From Oligoflexales bacterium (GTDB lineage Bacteria; Bdellovibrionota_B; Oligoflexia; Oligoflexales; RGVZ01): a DNA stretch of 64,000 nt. Location of the stretch: NCBI GenBank assembly GCA_947494335.1, contig CANLUT010000001.1, positions 186,001 through 250,000 on the forward strand, in the 5' to 3' direction. The translations under genes and the position numbers were made by a program. The notes under the pieces were generated by a model. The model was not told where the DNA came from. It made no database searches and saw nothing but the letters and a program-made list of their open reading frames with translations. Of the stretch, positions 37,665 to 45,974 are shown in pieces. Numbering within the stretch: the stretch's first letter is position 1; each line of letters starts with the position of its first letter.

Positions 37665-37741
37665 GGGGTGGTAGTTAAGTTGGTTATAACGCCGCCCTGT
37701 CACGGCGGAGGCCGCGGGTTCGAGTCCCGTCCATCCCGCCA
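37665..37741 (+). tRNA. tRNA-Asp (GTC)
   Basis: A complete cloverleaf: 7-bp acceptor stem GGGGTGG/CCATCCC (one G-T pair), D stem GTTA/TAAC, anticodon stem CCGCC/GGCGG with loop CTGTCAC (anticodon GTC at 37699-37701), T arm with TTCGAGT, discriminator G and encoded CCA. It appears to be the insertion site of the element to the right. The 3' half is the expected attachment sequence, so a partial copy should exist at the far end, outside the window. Confidence 0.95.
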
Positions 37742-37760
37742 TTTTTCCAAAGTCAAAAGT

Positions 37761-37789
37761 CCCGGTTTTCCAAAAAACCGGGGCTTTTT
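37761..37789 (+). terminator. rho-independent terminator after tRNA-Asp
   Basis: The 9-bp stem CCCGGTTTT/AAAACCGGG with a 4-nt loop is followed by CTTTTT, 20 bp past the tRNA. Confidence 0.9.
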
Positions 37790-37867
37790 AATATGTTGAA
37801 ATCATTAGGCACTCGCTCAAATCTCTGCTGAAACCTTTCGCAGTATTTCTCAAAATTTCAAAGTTTC

Positions 37868-37896
37868 CCTACCAAACCCTACCAGAAAACCTACCA
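37868..37896 (+). repeat. three CCTACCA direct repeats near tRNA-Asp
   Basis: CCTACCA occurs at 37868, 37878 and 37890, about 130-155 bp past the tRNA end, in a 319-bp gene-free stretch (37742-38060). Short phased direct repeats near an attachment site could be arm-type integrase or excisionase sites. Otherwise this gap holds only the tRNA terminator and a small CCGAG/CTCGG hairpin near 37907. Confidence 0.4.
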
Positions 37897-38060
37897 GTTT
37901 GAGGCTCCGAGAAAACTCGGAAAAACCATGAACCATGGGCATTTGGTGGTGACATGATGGGAAACGTCCAGAAATGCGCGAATGCGCAGTGACCCTATCC
38001 AAGCGTGAAATGATCGTTGTTAGAGAAGATGTGGGACTGAAACTCATTTAGGAGGGCATT

Positions 38061-38222
38061 ATGCTCGGTGTTTTGTCTAAAATTTATACTGGATTGCTGA
38101 GGATTGTTATCGCGGGTGCAATCATTGCGGGTGCGGGTCGGATGGATATTCGAGGGATGGCTGCGTCGGCGCGGGTGAAATTGAGCGAGGGGTTGGTAGT
38201 GTTGCCTACGCTGGGGCAGTAA
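38061..38222 (+). CDS. 53-residue small hydrophobic protein
   Basis: A short ORF with a textbook AGGAGG ribosome site 5 bp before the ATG. It encodes a basic, partly hydrophobic peptide with a possible membrane helix (TGLLRIVIAGAIIAGAG, about residues 10-26), a positively charged middle and an apolar end. It lies alone between tRNA-Asp and the HEPN-like gene. The strong ribosome site supports expression. I know no homologue; a small membrane peptide, perhaps toxin-like, is one possibility. Confidence 0.5.
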   Translation: MLGVLSKIYTGLLRIVIAGAIIAGAGRMDIRGMAASARVKLSEGLVVLPTLGQ

Positions 38223-38377
38223 ACCTCGTAGTGCTATAAACATTAGAAAATGACCAAAGTTATGAGTGTTAAAATTCGCGTTCTATTTTATTTGTAGACA
38301 TATTTAAGGTGGAATATTTCTTTGATTTTTATACGGACAAATAATAAAGTTAGGCTAAATTTAACTTTAGAGTTCTT

Positions 38378-39361
38378 ATGGGAAACGTTGATCATAGTAT
38401 AATTCCGCAAGTTGATTGTATTAATCATTTAGCAGTTACGCGATTTATGAGCAAAAAATTCGCTGCTTACGATCAAACTACTAAAAAGCTGTTAGCCGCG
38501 TTTGAAAGTGCATTGAGTGGTCGACCCGACCAAGTCATAGATTCCGTGCGCGGTGCTTTATCTGGAACTTCACCTTTACTTCCATTGACCGCAAAATTGC
38601 TTCCGCTTGTCAATTCGGGTTTAGTGTCCAAGGGCAAATCAATTACTCCTGGTGCGAAGATAGAGATTCTGAGCTGTCTTTGGGATTGCTCCGATGCATT
38701 GGCTTTTCCTGCGCAGGTGCTATCCATGAATAAGACGAAGCTTATCCAAAGAACGCATATTTGGTCGCACTTCGCATGTTTTGGACTTACTTCTCAAGAT
38801 CGCAATCATTTCCGCTTGATTAGGAACTGTTGCGCACACGGTATTCGCATAAAAGACGGGTACCTCATAGAAACTTCAATACACGGTGAAGTTAAGCTTG
38901 ATTGTAACGGATTAGAGAAAAAGGTCTGTTCGATTTCGGATGTGGAGTATATTTTTGAAAAAGCTGATCTGGTATTTTCTTGGTGGTTGACATTAATACT
39001 GGCGACTGCGATTAATTCACCGCGTTTTGCGATTATCCTAATTCGTGCGGCATTTGAGCAGTTACCCGATAAGTCTAACAACGTAGGTAGTATCGTAGAG
39101 GAGCTGTATCCTTCTGAAAATGCGGTTATAATGCCGAATAGGTCCTATTCCCGCCGAATGCCATCGAGTAATGACGTGCCTTCGTCTAAAGTTAAGGTTT
39201 CTGAAATTCTTAGTAGGCTAGTTATTGAATTGAAAAATTTAGCGATTGATTCGCAGGATGATGTTCGTTCGTGTTCCTTTTCCACATGGGCTGAAAATAT
39301 CGACGTCCTTTTAAAAAAGATTTCTACATTGCAGCGTCCAGTAGAAGTTGCACCGTCCTGA
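38378..39361 (+). CDS. hypothetical protein with HEPN-like RX4H motif
   Basis: A 327-residue soluble, mostly helical protein with no signal peptide. Residues 149-155 read RNCCAHG, an RX4H pattern with the Asn and Ala-His-Gly context typical of HEPN domains, many of which are RNases in defence and toxin-antitoxin systems. A hydrophobic helical segment follows (LVFSWWLTLILATAI). It is convergent with the restriction-like cassette, with 7 bp between the two stops. The family is not recognised with certainty; the motif alone could also mark a non-catalytic HEPN fold. Confidence 0.6.
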   Translation: MGNVDHSIIPQVDCINHLAVTRFMSKKFAAYDQTTKKLLAAFESALSGRPDQVIDSVRGALSGTSPLLPLTAKLLPLVNSGLVSKGKSITPGAKIEILSCLWDCSDALAFPAQVLSMNKTKLIQRTHIWSHFACFGLTSQDRNHFRLIRNCCAHGIRIKDGYLIETSIHGEVKLDCNGLEKKVCSISDVEYIFEKADLVFSWWLTLILATAINSPRFAIILIRAAFEQLPDKSNNVGSIVEELYPSENAVIMPNRSYSRRMPSSNDVPSSKVKVSEILSRLVIELKNLAIDSQDDVRSCSFSTWAENIDVLLKKISTLQRPVEVAPS

Positions 39362-39368
39362 CAAGCAT

Positions 39369-40562
39369 TTATTCAACGAATTTTGTGACGATTTCTTGCG
39401 CGGCCACGTCAAACCGGTAATTCACCACCTCGCCACTTACGATCAGCCCGATTGCTACCTCAATGATATGCAAAGGCACAACAAACCATTCCCTTGGAGA
39501 AAATCGGCCGCCTGAGCCATCATAGATGTCGATGGCTAGACATGCATCAGCAAAAAAGCGGTGAAGCAAAGCTTCAAATTTTTGCGGGTCGACATTTAGC
39601 ACTTCAAACTGGGTCACAAGTTCGACATTTGACATTAGATATGTTGATTCAGATTCCGCATTTGAAATTCGGTCTAGTACGCTATTTTTTGAAAAGCCAA
39701 TTTTATGTAAGTTTTGAATCTGTACAACTTTCGGATCTGTCGACTTTGACTTTAATACGTAAATATAGCCTGTGGTGGCGTCATTTTCAGTTCGCCCTTC
39801 GGCATCGCTGGATGGCGGGTCTAAGGTATTTTTTACTAGGTGACGACTACCTGGGTCCTTCCAAAACGCAGCTGCAAGTGATCGTAGTAGCATGTAAGAC
39901 TCTGTTCCGTTTTCGAATACACAGTAGAGTCGCGCATTAAAATTTCCGAAGTTCTTTTTTTGCTTTTCACCAACATTGGCCACGTATACCAGCATTCCAG
40001 AAACAAGAAAGAACTCCCCAGGTCTAATTTGCCGCTCACTTGCAAACGGTTTAAGCTTCAGATTGCCATTTGCTAACTCTGCTTGTGCCTTTTTGAAGAG
40101 CGGCTCAAATTTGGCGAACTCACTGCAAGGCGTACGAATCGCCGTCTTCTCCTTTGTCTTTGGAGCGGCCTTAACATTTTTCAACTTAAAGATATCGTCA
40201 TTAGCCGAGTCGAGGATCCCCAGCGGATCACCCTTAAAAATATCCTCTACAGACTCAATTGCTGGTGGAACGATAATTTTCGAGTTATCAAGAAGATTGT
40301 ATTGGTCCAAATGTCGAAGTGCAGACGCCTTCTCGGGGCTGTTTCTAATCCCTTTTAGTCGGCTATAGAGTTTACGTTCAACAATGTCTTTGCTCTCAGC
40401 AGGTTCTCTTTTATTTTGTTGGTAGAACTCATTGATCTCTAGGAATGACGACACGAGCCGGTCGTCAGCATTTGCGGGCCCTGCATAGGAGCGCTTGACA
40501 GTTAGGAGCCCAAGTGGGTCGTCTGCCAATATTTTTGCTAATTCCTTTTCAAAATCAATCAT
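39369..40562 (-). CDS. GIY-YIG nuclease family protein (T5orf172-like)
   Basis: A 397-residue protein. The C-terminal part is a T5orf172-type GIY-YIG domain: GYIYVL at 265-270, HKIGFSKNSVLDRI at 286-299 with the conserved Arg, a downstream Glu/His-rich helix (KFEALLHRFFADA) and SPREWFVV. The N-terminal ~80 residues contain an NKREP...ERKLYSRL segment also found in the neighbouring helicase. A second middle domain (about 150-250) is of unknown type. The start overlaps the helicase stop by 4 bp (ATGA). It is probably the DNA-cutting or sensing partner of the cassette (inference). Confidence 0.82.
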   Translation of the reverse strand: MIDFEKELAKILADDPLGLLTVKRSYAGPANADDRLVSSFLEINEFYQQNKREPAESKDIVERKLYSRLKGIRNSPEKASALRHLDQYNLLDNSKIIVPPAIESVEDIFKGDPLGILDSANDDIFKLKNVKAAPKTKEKTAIRTPCSEFAKFEPLFKKAQAELANGNLKLKPFASERQIRPGEFFLVSGMLVYVANVGEKQKKNFGNFNARLYCVFENGTESYMLLRSLAAAFWKDPGSRHLVKNTLDPPSSDAEGRTENDATTGYIYVLKSKSTDPKVVQIQNLHKIGFSKNSVLDRISNAESESTYLMSNVELVTQFEVLNVDPQKFEALLHRFFADACLAIDIYDGSGGRFSPREWFVVPLHIIEVAIGLIVSGEVVNYRFDVAAQEIVTKFVE

Positions 40563-42499
40563 TCTTGAGACTCAGTTGCTTGTTGGCGGCGCTTATTTTT
40601 GAGATAGATGATTGCTTCCGCCATTCTGCGCTCGAGTGGGTCTGTCGAATCTAAATCGGGTTCCCGTTTGTACTTTTCCATAAACGAGCCGATTTTGTCG
40701 CGATAGAGAATGACAGCCTCTTCGTCTGTCATTTTAATTCGTCCCGCTTCAATAGTCTCTTGGATAACTTTTAATAGCTTTGCCGTAACGGATTTAGAGA
40801 GAACTTCGAACGCCTTTTGAAACGGATTAACTTGATCGATTAGGTCAATGTTTAATTCGTCGATATTCACGAACTTGGCTGTCATTCTTACAAAACGCTG
40901 ACCACCAACTTCTTTGATCTCGCCATTTTTGATTACTGAATCAACGACGACGTGTTGCCTAACTTCTTCTACTTCTTGATCTTTAAGATCCGGGAATTTT
41001 GCTTGAATTACTTTCGGAATAAGAATCTTGTTGATTACTTCTGGATCAATGAACTCGCCAGGGAGAGCTTGGAGCAACTTTGGGTCTTGAAGGATGGCGG
41101 CCTTTAGATCATTTAAATCCGTTTCAATGATGTCTTTGACGCGCTGAGTACTAGGCTCTTTAAATCCGCGTATCTTAATGGTGCCTTCCTCATGTTCTTC
41201 ATCATCAAAACGCTTCCGCTTGAACTTGAAATTCGGTGCCAAGACCTGTTCCATGAGAAGCGATGCTGAAATTGCCTTGAGCATATTATTTACCGATAAC
41301 TTGATTTCGTCATCAGTAGCATCCGGTTGAGCGATGAGATTTGTAAATTGCGCATGGGTTTTATTTGAACTATCCCTTGTAGCGCGTCCAATAATCTGAA
41401 TGATCTCGGTGAGGGAACCTCGGTAACCGACTGTTAATGCGTGCTCGCAGTATGGCCAGTCGAACCCCTCTTTTGCCATTCCCAGAGCAATGATTAGATC
41501 CATATCGTCTACATTCTTCATCTTTCGAAGGTAGGCAACGATCTTGTCGCGTTCCTTAGGCGTGTCGTTAACAAGGTCAGCAACCTTGATTATTTTTCCG
41601 TCCTTGTCCCTCTTTACGAATATTACCCCGGTGTCTGGATCTTGCTGGGTGACATTCCCGACGATATCTAAAATTCGGTCCACTTCGGTATGCTTTTCTT
41701 TAGTGGATTCCCCTGCGTTTACATTAGGTATGTGCAAAATAGTTTTGCGATCGGTGTCAAGAACTTCTGGAATCGCGCTGAGGTAACGACCTTGATAAAA
41801 ATGGTAGCCAATGCCAAGAGTTTTTAAATTTTTGTAGCCGTTTAGTTGCTCGTAGTAGTTGTAGGTGACTTTTGTGAATTTTGCTTCGTCCTCGGGCAGT
41901 AATACCGGAACGCTATCGCCTCTGAAATACGACCCTGTCATAGCTATGATGTGCGCATTCGTGTTGCGCATAAGAGTCCGAAGTACTTCTCCAAGGCGAT
42001 TATCAGCGTCTGCGGATACGTGGTGGAATTCGTCAATGGCTAATAATGTGTCATTGAAGGCGTCGTCTGGCAATGACTCGGCGGCAAATCGGAGAGTAGC
42101 ATGGGTGCAGACCAAGATTGTTGCAGTTTTGTCGCCTATGAATTTCTTAAACGTTGAGACCTTACTTTGGTCGCCGCCAGGTGAGCATAAATTGTATTCT
42201 GGATTGTAGGCCCAGTCGGCGAAGAATCCGTGTTCTGTAAGTTTTGTGTTAGCGAACGAGCCGCCAATTGAACGTTCCGGTACTGAAACGATAACCTTCC
42301 TAATTCCTTGATTGTATAGTTTGTCGAGTCCCAAAAACATTAGAGCGCGAGATTTGCCGGAAGCTGGCGGCGCTTTTAGTAATAGATATTGCGCGTTGCG
42401 AGCTTCAAACGCGCGCTCTTGCATTTCACGCATTCCCATCTTGTCAGTCGAGAGACTTTTTCCAGTTTGTGCATAGGTTACGTTGACTAGATTTGGCAT
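40559..42499 (-). CDS. SF2 DEAD/DEAH-type helicase of restriction-like cassette
   Basis: A 646-residue superfamily 2 helicase. Motif I is APPASGKS (43-50), motif II DEFHH (156-160), motif III MTGSY (188-191 region), and motif VI QIIGRATR (368-375). The C-terminal ~200 residues are family-specific and end with a YKREPDLDS...ERRMAEAIIYL segment resembling one in the GIY-YIG protein. It starts 3 bp after the methyltransferase stop. In restriction systems such ATPases translocate on or remodel DNA. No nuclease or methylase domain is fused to it. Confidence 0.9.
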   Translation of the reverse strand: MPNLVNVTYAQTGKSLSTDKMGMREMQERAFEARNAQYLLLKAPPASGKSRALMFLGLDKLYNQGIRKVIVSVPERSIGGSFANTKLTEHGFFADWAYNPEYNLCSPGGDQSKVSTFKKFIGDKTATILVCTHATLRFAAESLPDDAFNDTLLAIDEFHHVSADADNRLGEVLRTLMRNTNAHIIAMTGSYFRGDSVPVLLPEDEAKFTKVTYNYYEQLNGYKNLKTLGIGYHFYQGRYLSAIPEVLDTDRKTILHIPNVNAGESTKEKHTEVDRILDIVGNVTQQDPDTGVIFVKRDKDGKIIKVADLVNDTPKERDKIVAYLRKMKNVDDMDLIIALGMAKEGFDWPYCEHALTVGYRGSLTEIIQIIGRATRDSSNKTHAQFTNLIAQPDATDDEIKLSVNNMLKAISASLLMEQVLAPNFKFKRKRFDDEEHEEGTIKIRGFKEPSTQRVKDIIETDLNDLKAAILQDPKLLQALPGEFIDPEVINKILIPKVIQAKFPDLKDQEVEEVRQHVVVDSVIKNGEIKEVGGQRFVRMTAKFVNIDELNIDLIDQVNPFQKAFEVLSKSVTAKLLKVIQETIEAGRIKMTDEEAVILYRDKIGSFMEKYKREPDLDSTDPLERRMAEAIIYLKNKRRQQATESQE

Positions 42500-42502
42500 T
42501 GC

Positions 42503-45265
42503 CTATGCCCCCTTTTTTTCATCTGCGATCATTTGTTCATATAGCGCAAACAAATACTCGAGGCGCTCCTCGTCATTTGCGAACGGTTGCTTTCGATAAC
42601 ATTGTTCCACGGCTAAATCCATTTCTCGGTGTGCCTCTATGAGGCCTTTGGGCATTTTATCTGGATCGTAAAGCTCAGCTAACGTGCGTTCTGAATGTTG
42701 TTCTCGTTCGTCCAACACTCGGTACACACACTCTTCTAATTTAGACTGCTGTGCTGCCGATATTTTCGGGAATGGGAATGTGTTGTAGCAAAGTGCTGAG
42801 GAGTATCTAATTCGAGTTTCTAAACGTCCGCCAACGGTGCGTACCCAACACATGTGCATGCGGGATGATATGATGGCGAAGAGGTGCGTTGAGGCGTTGT
42901 CAACTACGTTGAGCAGATTGCTGGCGACCTTGTCGGGAGTCATAAAACATATAGGTACATACTGACGTTTCTCAGAAGAAACAGCAGGTACCGCAAGGTA
43001 GTTGGTCGTAGGTATGTGCTCTACATGAAATCTTTCAGGGGTGTCTGATATATCGCGGGTTGGCTTGCTTTTGCTTGCGGATCGTAAAAGTCTTACTTGT
43101 TCGATTCTTTTCTTTGTGGCAGGCATTTTGTCTTGTAAGTTTTGAGGGATATCTCTCACAAGAAGACACCAGCGTATTGATGCATTTAAAAGTTCCTCAG
43201 ATCCATACCATCTGAAAAAATAAGGGCGACTCAAAGGCTCTTTCTCAATAAATTTAACCTTTTCTTCCTCTGAAAAGAGGTAGTTACCGCCGTCAATAGG
43301 TTTGTTTCCGATTTTCATAGGTGCCAGATTTGAAATTGGACGATTTCTTCTACCTACAAAAATGTCTGCAGTGTCCACTAAATATGCGTTAATGTTTTTT
43401 GCTTTCCGCACAATTCCTTCGGATGTGTAGATTCGCTTCATTGCCTTCGTTAAGTTCTGAAGTCCTATAACAAGACAAGTAACTCCCGCATTTCCTTTTG
43501 CGTTGTTGGTCCATTTAAATGAGTGGTATGCAAATCCTATCTCTAGTCCATCCTTGAGGATTTCTGGCCAAAGAACGGCGACTTGTTCTCCCTGGCAGAT
43601 TGAATTGGTCGACACAAACCCAAATCGTGCATTCTGGCCACGGATGAAGTCGGCGCCTTTTTTAATCCAGCAAGCGATATAATCCAAAGAGAGATGATTC
43701 GGAACGTCACCGAGCACCAGGCTAAGATCATTACGCTGTGATTTGCTTTGCATCTTTGCGCCAAGATATGGGGGGTTTCCAATGACGTAAATTTCCCCGC
43801 AAGGAGGGCAAACCTTATTCCAATCTAAAGTTGCTGCGTTGCCACAAATGATATTTCCTCCCTCTTGTAGAGGTAATGTAGGACGAGCCGCTAGAAAAAC
43901 CTGTTCGAATAAGAGATTCATCTGGTGTTCCGCCAACCAGAGTGACAACCTTGCGGTTTCGTGGGCAAAGTCATCAATCTCTATTCCATAAAACTGAGAA
44001 ATCCTGATTCGCTCCTCGATTTTAGCGTGATCCTCATAATAATCTTCGAACCGGAAGCCCTTTGCGCCTGGGTCATAATTTTTAAGTTTGTTTTGGCGCT
44101 TAATTACCTCAATTTCTAGTTTACATAGTTCTTTATAGGCAATAATCAGAAAGTTGCCAGAGCCGCAGGCTGGATCAAAAATTTTGATGTTGTAAAGGCG
44201 GTTTAGCAGGTCCGAAAGCTTTTTCTTATTTCCACCCGCTGCTTCAAGTTCTGCATATAGCCCATCTAGGAAGAGAGGGCCGATGACCTTCATGATATTA
44301 GCAACAGAGGTATAGTGCATACCCAAATTGCCCCGTTTGTCGCCATGGACAACGGCCTGAATCATTGAGCCAAAAATGTCGGGATTGATTGCCGCCCAGT
44401 TTAGGGATCCGCATTCAATAATAATGTTTCGCGCCTTCGCACTGAATTTAGGTATTGCGACTTCTTGGGCAAATAGTCCTCCGTTGACGTAAGGAAACTT
44501 TGCTAGATGTGCAGGGAGATCTTTTGATCGCTTTTCAGTGTTTAAAATTTTGAAAAGGCGTTGGAAATATTTTTGAAGATCACTTCCATCCTCAGCGGAG
44601 AACGAAGCGAGCGTTGTGGTGAATAATCCAGATTCAAAAATATTCGTGTCTTCTGCGAAAAAACAAAACAACAAGCGCGATAGGAAAACGTTTAGAGAGT
44701 GTTTCTGATCAAACGTTTTAAACTCATTTTCCTCAAGAATCGTGTCATACAGTCGCCCCATTTTTTCGGCGGCTTTTATGTCCGCTGGATTTTCGGCGAG
44801 AAACTGGGCTTTTTCCATGCCTGCTAAAGGCAAAAAGAAGCCATAATGCTTGCCCAAATCTCTTAGCGGTATGTCGAGTGAATCGGAGGTCTTTGTGTCA
44901 ATAGCAAGAAGTTCCGAAAAATCGGTTACGATGATGAACCTGGGACTATGGCGCGTGACGTTTGGATCACGTTTAATGCGATCAATTGTTTCGTGCAGAT
45001 CATTTTTATTCTCAATTCGGAAATATAGTTTTTTCTTCCACAAGACGTCGCCGTCGTCTTTGGAGAGATTTTGGTCCCCTTTTTGTAAGCGAGCGATTGA
45101 TGCCTTTGGGACGTTGAATGCCAGAAGAAAATCAAAAATGAAGGTGTCTTTGTTAGGCTTGAGTCCAATCCCTTTAACGGTTTCTTCCAGTTTTTCAATG
45201 TGTAATGCCACGTCAGGTTTCTCTCGATTTAAGGGATGTCGCTTTTTTTTGACTTGTGTATGCAA
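42503..45265 (-). CDS. MmeI-like DNA adenine methyltransferase, possible restriction-modification fusion
   Basis: A 920-residue class I SAM-dependent N6-adenine methyltransferase: GMHYTS (315-320), motif I FDPACGSGNFL (363-373), catalytic motif IV NPPY (497-500), then a target-recognition region and a helical C-terminus. Layout and length match MmeI-type type IIL enzymes, in which one protein both cuts and methylates. The N-terminal domain keeps a D-X11-E-X-K pattern (Asp73, Glu85, Lys87) like the PD-(D/E)XK site, though the spacing differs slightly from D-X9-E-X-K in MmeI. The start appears to be a TTG. It leads a three-gene minus-strand operon. Confidence 0.85.
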   Translation of the reverse strand: MHTQVKKKRHPLNREKPDVALHIEKLEETVKGIGLKPNKDTFIFDFLLAFNVPKASIARLQKGDQNLSKDDGDVLWKKKLYFRIENKNDLHETIDRIKRDPNVTRHSPRFIIVTDFSELLAIDTKTSDSLDIPLRDLGKHYGFFLPLAGMEKAQFLAENPADIKAAEKMGRLYDTILEENEFKTFDQKHSLNVFLSRLLFCFFAEDTNIFESGLFTTTLASFSAEDGSDLQKYFQRLFKILNTEKRSKDLPAHLAKFPYVNGGLFAQEVAIPKFSAKARNIIIECGSLNWAAINPDIFGSMIQAVVHGDKRGNLGMHYTSVANIMKVIGPLFLDGLYAELEAAGGNKKKLSDLLNRLYNIKIFDPACGSGNFLIIAYKELCKLEIEVIKRQNKLKNYDPGAKGFRFEDYYEDHAKIEERIRISQFYGIEIDDFAHETARLSLWLAEHQMNLLFEQVFLAARPTLPLQEGGNIICGNAATLDWNKVCPPCGEIYVIGNPPYLGAKMQSKSQRNDLSLVLGDVPNHLSLDYIACWIKKGADFIRGQNARFGFVSTNSICQGEQVAVLWPEILKDGLEIGFAYHSFKWTNNAKGNAGVTCLVIGLQNLTKAMKRIYTSEGIVRKAKNINAYLVDTADIFVGRRNRPISNLAPMKIGNKPIDGGNYLFSEEEKVKFIEKEPLSRPYFFRWYGSEELLNASIRWCLLVRDIPQNLQDKMPATKKRIEQVRLLRSASKSKPTRDISDTPERFHVEHIPTTNYLAVPAVSSEKRQYVPICFMTPDKVASNLLNVVDNASTHLFAIISSRMHMCWVRTVGGRLETRIRYSSALCYNTFPFPKISAAQQSKLEECVYRVLDEREQHSERTLAELYDPDKMPKGLIEAHREMDLAVEQCYRKQPFANDEERLEYLFALYEQMIADEKKGA

Positions 45266-45466
45266 ACCTGGCGAATTTAATTTATGCCAGTTAATTGCAG
45301 TTATTTGTCTGAATTTATTAGCTAATTATCAGGCATTGGATCGCTTGGGTGCAATCGAATTCTAATGGTTTTGATGAAAAGTATGATTCGAATGTGGGTT
45401 GTTAAATATAGTTAAAATTCGCCAGTCGATTGCTTGAATCCCCTCAGGTCCAGGAAACGAGGCCGC

Positions 45467-45482
45467 TGAGACTTAAGTCTCA
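45467..45482. promoter_or_regulatory. perfect 16-bp palindrome TGAGACTTAAGTCTCA
   Basis: A fully symmetric site in the 322-bp gap between the divergent methyltransferase and the sensory operon. Its half-site TGAGACT recurs at 45542-45548 (inverted) and in a cluster at 52670-52829. It is probably a transcription-factor operator. The rest of the gap holds the promoter at 45529-45558 and no other gene. Confidence 0.75.
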
Positions 45483-45528
45483 AAACTGTGATTTTTAAAA
45501 TCAATAAAAGTCCTGCAGCACAAAGGTT

Positions 45529-45558
45529 TTGACACTATATAAGTCTCACGGGTATGAA
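45529..45558 (+). promoter_or_regulatory. promoter with embedded AGTCTCA half-site
   Basis: TTGACA (45529-45534) and TATGAA (45553-45558) are 18 bp apart, ahead of the lipocalin-like gene. AGTCTCA at 45542-45548 lies between the two boxes, so a protein bound there would block RNA polymerase. Confidence 0.5.
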
Positions 45559-45587
45559 CCATGTGCAACTCAAAAGGAGGCCTGCGC

Positions 45588-45974
45588 ATGAAGTCTTTAT
45601 ACTGCGGTACTTGGGCGCTTGAGGCTTTCACAATTGTTCACCCTGAGAAGGGTAAGCGCGAGTGGGGTGCGAACCTCAGAGGTCTGCTTGTTTATTCATC
45701 AACGGGCCATGTCAGCGTTGCGATCAATAAAGACATCAAAGAGTCCGGTAATCCGGACAAAGACATCCTGGACGCCATGCTGTTTTACGCGGGCACTTTC
45801 GAAGTCTCAGGTAAGACCATCAGTCACAACGTGACGATTGCTTCGAGTCCTGCCCGCGTCGGACGCGAAATGATTCGTTACGCAAGCCTTGATGGTGATG
45901 TTCTGACCTTAACAACCCCAGAAGAATCTTACGGCAGGGCTACGCTCGTTTGGCGACGACTTGGAGGTGCTTAA
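45588..45974 (+). CDS. lipocalin-like domain protein
   Basis: A 128-residue protein beginning MKSLYCGTWALEAF, with LLVYSSTGHVSVAINKD and LTLTTPEESYGRATLVWRR, the pattern of single-domain lipocalin-like (Lipocalin_5) proteins that bind small hydrophobic ligands. The ATG at 45588 has AAGGAGG upstream; an earlier in-frame ATG at 45561 lacks a site. There is no signal peptide, so it is probably cytoplasmic. Its stop shares a base with the next start (TAATG), which makes it the first gene of the sensory operon. The ligand is unknown. Confidence 0.75.
   Translation: MKSLYCGTWALEAFTIVHPEKGKREWGANLRGLLVYSSTGHVSVAINKDIKESGNPDKDILDAMLFYAGTFEVSGKTISHNVTIASSPARVGREMIRYASLDGDVLTLTTPEESYGRATLVWRRLGGA

Noticed and set aside
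40565-40571. TGAGACT at the helicase-GIY-YIG junction as a regulatory site
   Set aside because: It is a single copy inside coding sequence, and several chance copies are expected in a window of this size.
39369-45265. Label the cassette as BREX or DISARM
   Set aside because: No PglZ, BrxC, DUF1998 or phospholipase-D partner is present; the MmeI-like and GIY-YIG proteins do not fit either.
45482-45588. A sigma54 promoter for the sensory operon
   Set aside because: No GG-N10-GC element was found in this interval; a sigma70-like pair fits better.
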